Positions 1 through 4,501 of a stretch of 5,178 nucleotides of DNA are shown here, piece after piece (positions within the stretch are counted from its first letter, which is position 1; each line of letters opens with the position of its first letter). The notes below the pieces were generated by a model. The model did not search any database. It had not been told where the DNA came from and was given only the letters and a program-made list of their open reading frames with translations. Source of the stretch: Candidatus Heimdallarchaeota archaeon (lineage in GTDB: Archaea; Asgardarchaeota; Heimdallarchaeia; Heimdallarchaeales; Heimdallarchaeaceae). The translations under genes were made by a program, and so were the position numbers. The DNA is taken from assembly GCA_023135215.1 (NCBI GenBank), contig JAGLTP010000457.1, positions 1 through 5,178 on the forward strand, read 5' to 3'.

Positions 1-529
1 TAAAGAAACTTCCTACAGACACAGGAGTTGTTGGTTCAATATCTTCAGGAATATTATAGTTAAAAGCTTCTATTGCATCTAACAGAACAGAAACTCCACC
101 ACCATATTCAATTCTTATATACCTAACTTCATTGAACTCGGTTGTAGTTAAATCATAACTTCGATTGTTAAGTCCAATGCTTAACATAACCATCGGTTGA
201 GAGAGATAATTTTCTACCCAGATAGTGTAATTTCCTTGAGCTATAACCAAAAAATCATCTCCTTCGCCATCAATAATTGATTCATTTTCTCCCATATCAA
301 GTGTTAAATAACCAATACTATAGGAAAAAGATATTGTTGCGTAATTACCATCAGGTGGACCAATTGCATTATCTCCGTTAGAATAATAGTGAGAATAACC
401 AGTCACAACTGAATTGGCATATGCATCACCTAAATGATTATTCGAGACGACAGGTATCAAAACTACTGCAACTAAAGAAAACACAATAAAGAAAAACAAT
501 GCAATCCGAAATTTACATGAAAAATTCAT
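1..529 (-). CDS. Secreted protein with galactose-binding-like beta domain, partial (3' end off the left edge)
   Basis: Reading the minus strand from the ATG at 529-527 gives 176 codons with no stop before the edge. Residues 1-8 carry K6 and R8, and residues 9-28 are strongly hydrophobic, so this is a signal peptide or N-terminal anchor. Residues about 35-156 form one beta-rich domain with a GPPDG motif (57-61), DGEGDDF (87-93), a Y-x-R-I strand (137-140) and a closing DAIEA (151-155). This order (GPPDG, then DGxGxDF, then a VRY-I strand, then D-A-hydrophobic-E-A) is familiar from secreted proteins with a galactose-binding/discoidin-like fold; that match is from memory. At least three N-X-S/T sequons are present (N82, N100, N122). 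After residue 160 comes an acidic/Pro-Thr linker (PEDIEPTTP). The last visible residues, VSVGSFF, could begin a C-terminal membrane anchor. The start is supported by GTGAT just upstream and a TATA box about 50 bases further up. The ligand is unknown. It is divergent from the ASST-like gene. Confidence 0.85.
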   Translation of the reverse strand, partial: MNFSCKFRIALFFFIVFSLVAVVLIPVVSNNHLGDAYANSVVTGYSHYYSNGDNAIGPPDGNYATISFSYSIGYLTLDMGENESIIDGEGDDFLVIAQGNYTIWVENYLSQPMVMLSIGLNNRSYDLTTTEFNEVRYIRIEYGGGVSVLLDAIEAFNYNIPEDIEPTTPVSVGSFF

Positions 530-532
530 TTA

Positions 533-537
533 ATCAC
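533..537 (-). promoter_or_regulatory. Shine-Dalgarno-like GTGAT of the left-edge surface-protein gene
   Basis: On the minus strand the start context reads GTGAT-TAA-ATG. GTGAT is complementary to the archaeal 16S 3' end (part of GGAGGTGATC). Measured from where the GGAGG core would lie, spacing to the ATG is about 7 bases, which is normal. The same arrangement (GTGAT-TAG-ATG) precedes the peptidase gene at 3775, which supports both starts. Confidence 0.55.
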
Positions 538-576
538 ACTTTATTGTTCGTTCTCTTTTTGTTAAAATAATAGTTC

Positions 577-586
577 TATTTAAATA
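577..586 (-). promoter_or_regulatory. Palindromic TATA box, probable promoter of the left-edge gene
   Basis: TATTTAAATA is a perfect 10-base palindrome and resembles an archaeal TATA box. It lies 48-57 bases upstream of the ATG at 529. With the usual 25-30 base offset, transcription would begin near 550-555, leaving a leader of about 20-25 bases containing GTGAT. Minus-strand sequence just upstream (ATAAGA) is a modest BRE. Because the element is symmetric, it could also fire rightward, giving the ASST-like gene a leader of about 80 bases. Direction is inferred from spacing only. Confidence 0.5.
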
Positions 587-650
587 TCTTATGCAGAAAT
601 TAAATGAAACTTATGAACATCTTTTCTATTAGTATTTGACAAATTGGGTA

Positions 651-665
651 AGAAAAAGTTATAAG
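651..665 (+). promoter_or_regulatory. Candidate BRE/TATA of the ASST-like gene
   Basis: A purine run AGAAAAA (651-657) is followed by GTTATAAG (658-665), a BRE plus TATA arrangement. It sits only about 30 bases before the ATG at 691, so transcription would start near or just before the coding region. A nearly leaderless transcript would not contain the AGGTGA at 675-680. The upstream palindromic TATA at 577-586 is therefore an alternative rightward promoter. I cannot choose between them from sequence. Confidence 0.35.
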
Positions 666-674
666 AAGTATAAT

Positions 675-680
675 AGGTGA
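675..680 (+). promoter_or_regulatory. Shine-Dalgarno AGGTGA of the ASST-like gene
   Basis: AGGTGA matches the archaeal Shine-Dalgarno consensus GGAGGTGA and lies 10 bases before the ATG at 691, a slightly long spacing. It directly abuts another ATG (681) that is followed at once by TAA, so that ATG cannot start a protein. The next in-frame ATG of the gene lies inside the N-terminal hydrophobic segment, so 691 is the best start. Confidence 0.5.
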
Positions 681-690
681 ATGTAATATA

Positions 691-2307
691 ATGGCTTATT
701 CCCTTCCAGAGCGATTATTCAAGAATATCTCATGTATATCTATTATTCTTCTTATGTTCTTCTCTTCAGCTTATACTTATTCAATTATACAAAGTAATTT
801 CTCAAATCATCTTTTACACCATGAGTATCCACATAATGCGGTTACATCTGAGAGATTTGAAGGATTTAATCTATATGTTCTAGAGAGAAAAGATCTATCT
901 AATTTTGAAGTTTTAAATCGAACACTCCTAGTTACTGATTTAGAGGGTAAAATACATTTTAGTAGAGATGTTGGAACAACAGATACTCTAGATACAAGAC
1001 CAGTTGAAATAATCAACTCAAATACTATCTTTTATGGCAATGAGCTGAAATCATATTTGTGGAATCTGGAATCAAATACAACTACAGAGTTAAACTTCTG
1101 GTCGCATCATGATACAGAATATAATTATGTTAATGATACTTATTTCACTCTTAAATCATATAATATTGAATTTAATGAAAGGACATACAAATTTGATTAT
1201 ATCAACGAATATACTGCTGAAGGAGATCTAGTTTGGTTTTTAGACACTCGAAGTTTTATTAACTACTCACAATGGTGTCCTTTTGGGGATTCCTCACCTC
1301 CATTTGATCAATACGGAGGAGTCAGAAATGTTGTTCATGCAAATACAGTTTTTTTCGATGAAGTTAAAGATATAATTTACTTAAACTGTAGAAATGTAAA
1401 CACATTCTATAAAATCAACCATGAAACAAAAGAAGTTTTATGGGGGCTTGGAGAATATGGAAATTTCACTATGTTTGACATTCATGGAAAAGAAAAAGAT
1501 TATTTATTTTTCCATGCTCATTCTCTGGAAAAGATTAGTGATAATAAGTTCATCTTATTTGATAATGATTATCATAACCAAACTGATCCTCTTAACCAGC
1601 TTTCAAGATTATTAGAAATTACTATTGATGAAGATAAAATGTTTGCAAACATTACTCGAGAATGGACTGCTCCAAGCAATTACTTTAGCGTTAGTTATGG
1701 GGATTGTGACTTGCTTCCAAATGATAACTTATTAGGTGTTTTCGGTTCATACACTCATCCTGACAGTGACTATGGAGCTATTATAACAGAAGTTGACATG
1801 AACGGAAATATACAGTGGGAAATCAACTATCCAAATTCAGGAGAAGTATCCTTTGAAATTTTTCAAGTAGAAAGAATTAGATTTGCTCCAATCGTTTCCT
1901 CACCTACACTTGTAGATGAAGGAGATGGAACAGGATATTTTGAGTGGGACGTATGGTATAATTTTAGATCAAAAACGGAATTTGTTGGACACTACTATAT
2001 TACCATTGGCAATCAAACAGTGGAAAATGGAGAAATTGAATTCCCATTATTCTGGCAATCAACACAGGTACGATATAATTTGGATGAACTACCTATAGGA
2101 GAATATGACATTTCTTTAGTTGTTTCTGATGAAAGAGGACATATGTCAAATGAAACAGAATTTTTCTACTCTCCAGGTTTAGGTAAACCGATTAGAAAGG
2201 GATTAATAATTGGATTATCCATTGGCGTAGGGAGTTTGGGGATATCTGTAATTTTTATATGGTTGAAATATGTAAAAAGGAAACCACTGATAAGAAAGAA
2301 AAAATAG
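691..2307 (+). CDS. Membrane-anchored arylsulfotransferase (ASST)-family beta-propeller protein
   Basis: This 538-residue extracellular protein resembles the ASST/Arylsulfotran_2 family, whose characterised bacterial members move sulfate between phenolic compounds through an active-site histidine. Residues 12-31 are a hydrophobic signal or anchor. Family-like features follow: H-x-N (H216-A-N218) at a strand start; a 'Y-K-I-N ... T-K-E-V-L-W-G-L-G' blade; HAHS (275-278) followed by LFDND (289-293); and D-x-L-P-N-D-N (340-346) with a later 'D-M-N-G-N-I-Q-W' blade. Residues about 395-493 look like an Ig/fibronectin-type beta sandwich. Residues 504-525 are a membrane helix followed by a basic tail (KRKPLIRKKK), giving an outside-facing, C-terminally anchored topology. 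Ten N-X-S/T sequons fall in the external part. The catalytic histidine cannot be placed with confidence, so sulfotransferase activity is not established; a binding or sensor role is possible. Convergent with the peptidase gene, 37 bp apart. Confidence 0.85.
   Translation: MAYSLPERLFKNISCISIILLMFFSSAYTYSIIQSNFSNHLLHHEYPHNAVTSERFEGFNLYVLERKDLSNFEVLNRTLLVTDLEGKIHFSRDVGTTDTLDTRPVEIINSNTIFYGNELKSYLWNLESNTTTELNFWSHHDTEYNYVNDTYFTLKSYNIEFNERTYKFDYINEYTAEGDLVWFLDTRSFINYSQWCPFGDSSPPFDQYGGVRNVVHANTVFFDEVKDIIYLNCRNVNTFYKINHETKEVLWGLGEYGNFTMFDIHGKEKDYLFFHAHSLEKISDNKFILFDNDYHNQTDPLNQLSRLLEITIDEDKMFANITREWTAPSNYFSVSYGDCDLLPNDNLLGVFGSYTHPDSDYGAIITEVDMNGNIQWEINYPNSGEVSFEIFQVERIRFAPIVSSPTLVDEGDGTGYFEWDVWYNFRSKTEFVGHYYITIGNQTVENGEIEFPLFWQSTQVRYNLDELPIGEYDISLVVSDERGHMSNETEFFYSPGLGKPIRKGLIIGLSIGVGSLGISVIFIWLKYVKRKPLIRKKK
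2288..2307 (-). terminator. T-rich terminator for the peptidase gene, inside the 3' end of the ASST-like gene
   Basis: On the minus strand, about 40-57 bases beyond the peptidase stop, the sequence becomes pyrimidine-rich with a T6 run (2299-2304) followed by more T-rich sequence. Archaeal polymerase terminates at such runs without a hairpin. The run lies opposite the Lys-rich tail codons of the ASST-like gene, so the two transcripts would overlap at their 3' ends. It may simply reflect the AAA/AAG codons. Confidence 0.4.
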
Positions 2308-2314
2308 CAATTAT

Positions 2315-2332
2315 GGAAAATTTCTAATTTCC
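2315..2332. terminator. Weak 5-bp inverted repeat in the convergent gap
   Basis: GGAAA (2315-2319) and TTTCC (2328-2332) can pair around an 8-base loop in the 37-bp gap between the convergent genes. The stem is short and no strong T-run follows on the plus strand. It is recorded as a possible bidirectional 3'-end element with low confidence. Confidence 0.2.
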
Positions 2333-2344
2333 AGATGAATTTAT

Positions 2345-3775
2345 CTAGTCTTCTTCTAATTCAATTGTTTTCTTATGCATAATATATCTTTCAAATTCGA
2401 AAGTGATTTCACCATTGTTATGTTCTGTAAAAGGAACTTCCATTCTACCAAAAGGAGAGATAACATGGAAATCCATGACTTCAGGGTTTGTATTACTAGG
2501 GAGTAAAGGTTGAGAAACTCTTCCATCCCAGTAGTCACCTTCTAAATAAAGAGCACCATATCTTTGCTTTAGTTCAAAGGATAAAATCTTTTTATAAGCA
2601 TCATACCTTCCACAGAGTTTCTTATAGTGTTTCCTTCTTTTATAATAGGGCATATATTCTTCAGGATCTTTACCTACTAGAAAAGTAAAAGCTGTATACA
2701 ATGGATGAACAGAGAGGAAAGAAACATTATACAGTTGAGCATAAGTAAGATTCAACTCAGGAATAAAACCAATTTGCCCTCCTGTGACACCAGATATACC
2801 ACCATGAGTAATCAATGTATATCCATGGAAATCCTCATGAACTCTCAAACCATAACCGTAGGACACTTTACCTCCAGGAAAATATTCTTTGTAAGAGCTT
2901 GCTAAATTACTATTGTGAGGTTTACGCATTTCAAGTATTAATTCTGAATCTAATATTTTCTTTCCTTTGAATTCTCCACCATTCAGATGACATTGAAGAA
3001 GATTAGTCATTTCCACAACGCTAGAGATTAAACCTCCAGATCCAGCAACAAATGAGCTGCTCAAGAGAGCTTGAGGGCTTCGCTTAATTTCATTATCTAC
3101 CCATTGAAAGCTATATCCTTTTGAACTATTTCCATCCTTTTCAGCTTCTATGTTACTATATGTGCTTCTATTCATCTCTAGTGGTTTTAGAATATTTTCG
3201 GCGATATATTCTTCATATGCTTTTCCACTTACTTTTTCAATAATTTGTCCTAATAATGCAAAACCACCGTTCCAGTAATAAAATCTAGTATCCGGAGGAT
3301 AGAGAACCTCAGCTTTTGCACTATTGATATGAAAATAAAAATCATCCCAATTTCCTAATGGGAAAGAAGGAGTTTTACCAGCATAGAGTTCTTGATCCAT
3401 TTGCGAAAAATAAAAAGTATGTAGAGCAGGAACACCTGATGCATGACTCATGAGGTGTTTAATCTTGATTGGATTATCTTTAAGCCCAATATTGACCGGA
3501 ACATAATCTGAAATGGGATGATCTATATCTAGCTTGTTAGCTTGATGAAGCTGTAATATTCCCATACATGTTACAAATTTAGTAATTGACGAAACACCAA
3601 ATAAAGTGTCCTTCGTAACAGGTTTAGGGTTTCGCTTTTCCCTCATACCAAAAGCTCTTTCATAAATTGATTCCCCATCTTTGGTTATGAAAAAGGACAT
3701 ACCTGGAACTTTAAGATCACGCATAACTTTAACAATTTCTCTCTCAAATTTCTCTTGGAATAATTGTATGTTCAT
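2345..3775 (-). CDS. Pab87-like serine beta-lactamase-fold peptidase/esterase, cytoplasmic
   Basis: This complete 476-residue protein belongs to the serine beta-lactamase/penicillin-binding-protein fold (Beta-lactamase family, class C/EstB/Pab87-like). The catalytic SxxK is S63-I-T-K66, in the typical context F-G-V-S-S-I-T-K. The second motif, YxN, is Y167-W-N169. The third is H324-G-G326, the HGG/HTG variant found in D-aminopeptidases, R61-like DD-peptidases and esterases in place of KTG. 'HLMSHASGVP' (107-116) is the usual loop after SxxK. Residues about 380-476 form a separate beta-rich domain (GRYD..., LYLEGDYW, DFHVISPFGRMEV, GEITFEF) comparable to the C-terminal lipocalin-like domain of Pyrococcus abyssi Pab87, a D-amino-acid-specific peptidase. 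There is no signal peptide or membrane helix, so it acts in the cytoplasm. Substrate is inferred: peptides, possibly with D-residues, or esters. An antibiotic-resistance role is unlikely in an archaeon. Start ATG at 3775 has GTGAT upstream. Divergent from the peptide-binding protein gene. Confidence 0.9.
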   Translation of the reverse strand: MNIQLFQEKFEREIVKVMRDLKVPGMSFFITKDGESIYERAFGMREKRNPKPVTKDTLFGVSSITKFVTCMGILQLHQANKLDIDHPISDYVPVNIGLKDNPIKIKHLMSHASGVPALHTFYFSQMDQELYAGKTPSFPLGNWDDFYFHINSAKAEVLYPPDTRFYYWNGGFALLGQIIEKVSGKAYEEYIAENILKPLEMNRSTYSNIEAEKDGNSSKGYSFQWVDNEIKRSPQALLSSSFVAGSGGLISSVVEMTNLLQCHLNGGEFKGKKILDSELILEMRKPHNSNLASSYKEYFPGGKVSYGYGLRVHEDFHGYTLITHGGISGVTGGQIGFIPELNLTYAQLYNVSFLSVHPLYTAFTFLVGKDPEEYMPYYKRRKHYKKLCGRYDAYKKILSFELKQRYGALYLEGDYWDGRVSQPLLPSNTNPEVMDFHVISPFGRMEVPFTEHNNGEITFEFERYIMHKKTIELEED

Positions 3776-3778
3776 CTA

Positions 3779-3783
3779 ATCAC
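3779..3783 (-). promoter_or_regulatory. Shine-Dalgarno-like GTGAT of the peptidase gene
   Basis: The minus strand reads GTGAT-TAG-ATG at the peptidase start. The 14-base context TGTGATTARATGAA is shared, apart from the one A/G position, with the start of the left-edge gene. The aligned spacing from the GGAGG core position is about 7 bases. Confidence 0.55.
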
Positions 3784-3816
3784 AAGCTTCTTTTGTTTCT
3801 CTAATAAATTAAGGAA

Positions 3817-3851
3817 TTATGTTTAGTTTATAACTATTTTCCTAAACATAA
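3817..3851. promoter_or_regulatory. Perfect 10-bp inverted repeat flanking the peptidase TATA box (candidate operator)
   Basis: TTATGTTTAG (3817-3826) and CTAAACATAA (3842-3851) are exact reverse complements separated by 15 bases. Arm centres are 25 bp apart. The spacer holds the minus-strand TATA box GTTATAAA (3827-3834), directly abutting the left arm, and the BRE-like purines overlap the right arm. The right arm ends about 20 bp upstream of the rightward TATA box. Neither predicted transcript includes the repeat, so it should act as DNA. A dimeric regulator here would occlude TBP/TFB at the peptidase promoter and could also influence the rightward promoter. The repeat is seen directly; the operator role is inferred. 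Confidence 0.55.
3827..3842 (-). promoter_or_regulatory. BRE/TATA promoter of the peptidase gene
   Basis: On the minus strand GGAAAATAGTTATAAA combines a purine-rich BRE-like stretch with the TATA box GTTATAAA (3834-3827), which lies 52-59 bases upstream of the ATG at 3775. Transcription would start near 3800-3805, leaving a leader of about 25-30 bases with GTGAT. The TATA-to-ATG geometry is close to that of the left-edge gene, which supports both calls. Confidence 0.6.
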
Positions 3852-3862
3852 ACTTTTTTTCC

Positions 3863-3879
3863 CGAAAATCTTATATATC
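3863..3879 (+). promoter_or_regulatory. BRE/TATA promoter of the oligopeptide-binding protein gene
   Basis: CGAAAATC (BRE-like) is followed directly by TTATATAT (3871-3878), the most canonical archaeal promoter in the window. Transcription would begin about 25 bases downstream, near 3898-3904. The leader would be about 45-50 bases, longer than predicted for the two minus-strand genes, and would begin with the stem-loop at 3901-3921. Confidence 0.6.
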
Positions 3880-3900
3880 TTTTAGCTCTTTTTTAGATAA

Positions 3901-3921
3901 TCTTTGATTTTGTGTCAAAGA
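3901..3921 (+). promoter_or_regulatory. 7-bp stem-loop at the predicted transcript start of the peptide-binding gene
   Basis: TCTTTGA (3901-3907) and TCAAAGA (3915-3921) pair perfectly around a 7-base loop (TTTTGTG); one U-G wobble could extend the stem. It coincides with the predicted transcription start, where archaeal repressors often bind, and would otherwise be a 5'-terminal RNA hairpin. The pairing is seen directly. Function is inferred, and a 7-bp A/T-rich stem could be chance. Confidence 0.35.
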
Positions 3922-3935
3922 AACAGAAAAATAAT

Positions 3936-3943
3936 GGAATGAT
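3936..3943 (+). promoter_or_regulatory. Shine-Dalgarno-like GGAATGAT deciding a TTG start
   Basis: GGAATGAT is an imperfect match to GGAGGTGAT and ends 5 bases before the TTG at 3949. It supports TTG initiation there. Using TTG adds a K-R-K n-region to the signal peptide, which the next in-frame ATG (3967) would lose. Two other ATGs overlapping the site (3934 and 3939) lead only to a 2-codon and an 11-codon frame. Confidence 0.45.
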
Positions 3944-3948
3944 AAAAA

Positions 3949-4422
3949 TTGAAAAGAAAATTGTTAATGACTAGCGCAATTTTATTTGCCGTTATTATGG
4001 CACTTTCACCCATTCTTACATCCATGGGACAAACTAAAACAGTTGGTGGTACTTACAATACAAGAATCACATCTGATATTCTAACCTTGAATCCGTGGTT
4101 TTGGGGAATGTCTCTTGAAAGTTACGTAATGGGACACATATATGACGCTCTGATGACTTACGACACCAACAACGAATTAAGGTTAGAACTTTGTCAATCA
4201 TATACAGTCAGCGCAGATTTCACAACATGGACCTTTAATATGGTGGAAAATGCTGTGTGGCATGACGGACAAGTTGTCGACGCAGACGACGTAGTCTGGA
4301 CTTGGGGAACATTAGCAGATGATCCAGGTATTCCTCGACGAAGTTGGTTATACGATAGCGTTGTATCAGTTACCAAATTGAGTCAATTTAGTGTTGAATT
4401 AGTACTTAGACTATGGACCTAA
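3949..4422 (+). CDS. ABC transporter oligopeptide-binding protein (SBP_bac_5), N-terminal segment before frameshift 1
   Basis: First of three collinear segments of one solute-binding protein that captures peptides outside the cell and hands them to an ABC permease. Residues 1-28 are a classic signal peptide with basic n-region KRK and a hydrophobic core; no lipobox cysteine is seen. Mature sequence opens with G-G-T-Y-N, and 'L-N-P-W' followed by 'H-I-Y-D-A-L-M-T-Y-D' is the usual start of the family. The hallmark 'Y-T-V-S-A-D-F-T-T-W-T-F' (about 85-96) and 'W-H-D-G-Q-V-V-D-A-D-D-V-V-W-T-W' (about 105-120) match the 'FHDG..LTAEDVV' region of SBP_bac_5. The frame ends artificially at TAA 4420-4422 after 157 codons, whereas family members usually exceed 500 residues. 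The true protein path leaves this frame between 4403 and 4422. Start is TTG, supported by GGAATGAT. Permease and ATPase genes would be expected to the right of the window. Confidence 0.85.
   Translation: MKRKLLMTSAILFAVIMALSPILTSMGQTKTVGGTYNTRITSDILTLNPWFWGMSLESYVMGHIYDALMTYDTNNELRLELCQSYTVSADFTTWTFNMVENAVWHDGQVVDADDVVWTWGTLADDPGIPRRSWLYDSVVSVTKLSQFSVELVLRLWT
4403..4422 (+). other. Frameshift junction 1 (+1) in the peptide-binding protein gene
   Basis: The first frame is open to TAA at 4420. The next frame is blocked by TAG at 4400-4402, so the switch must fall between 4403 and 4422. It amounts to one extra base, or two missing. The local string is CTT-AGA-C-TAT-GGA; continuing as 'Y-G-P-K-A-V-D-V-L-V' restores family-like sequence. 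The possible causes are an assembly or read error, a real mutation, or recoding. The gene is otherwise well preserved on both sides. Confidence 0.8.
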
Positions 4423-4501
4423 AGCAGTAGATGTTTTAGTTGAAATTGGTACAGACTGGATTCTCCCAGAGCATATTTGGAAAGATATAGACGTACTATG
4501 A
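4412..4501 (+). CDS. Peptide-binding protein, middle segment between the two frame changes
   Basis: Twenty-nine codons in the second frame, from TAT 4412 to the TGA at 4499-4501, read YGPKAVDVLVEIG then TDWILPEHIWKDIDV. The pattern 'I-L-P-E-H-I-W' is the conserved 'ivPkHiwe' segment of SBP_bac_5 proteins. It normally follows the 'sVeL.L..pygp' strand that ends the first segment. It has no start codon of its own and is clearly internal to the same gene. It confirms that two separate frame changes exist, because neither neighbouring frame encodes this segment. Confidence 0.8.
   Translation, partial: YGPKAVDVLVEIGTDWILPEHIWKDIDVL
4491..4501 (+). other. Frameshift junction 2 (+1) in the peptide-binding protein gene
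   Basis: The second frame stops at TGA 4499-4501. The third frame is closed upstream by TAG at 4488-4490, so the switch lies within 4491-4501. The local string is GTA-C-TAT-GAT, again equal to one extra base. Sequence in the third frame resumes as Y-D-F-T-N-D-N-P-V-G-C-G-P-F, the expected family continuation. Confidence 0.8.

Noticed and set aside
530..690. Search for tRNA, small RNA, CRISPR or mobile-element ends in the gaps (530-690 and 3776-3948)
   Set aside because: No cloverleaf-like pairing, repeat-spacer array, terminal inverted repeats or target duplications were seen; only promoter-like A/T-rich sequence and the short inverted repeats listed.
807..1016. Minus-strand open frame of 69 codons
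   Set aside because: It lies wholly opposite the ASST-like gene, shows no recognisable domain and has no promoter or ribosome site; it is a shadow frame.
1421..1615. Plus-strand 64-codon frame inside the ASST-like gene, and a similar one at 1916-2098
   Set aside because: Both overlap conserved parts of the real gene in another frame, and their Lys/Ile-rich composition simply reflects shifted AT-rich codons.
2705..2905. Plus-strand 66-codon frame and minus-strand frame at 2356-2538 within the peptidase gene
   Set aside because: Both are fully contained in the well-supported peptidase gene, with no independent signals.
2345..3775. Antibiotic-resistance beta-lactamase
   Set aside because: The HGG third motif, lack of a signal peptide, the extra C-terminal beta domain and the archaeal setting point to a peptidase/esterase.
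3939..3974. ATG-started 11-codon frame (MIKIEKKIVND) overlapping the TTG start at 3949
   Set aside because: It ends immediately at TAG, has no family sequence, and the TTG frame has a proper signal peptide; no evidence that it is translated.
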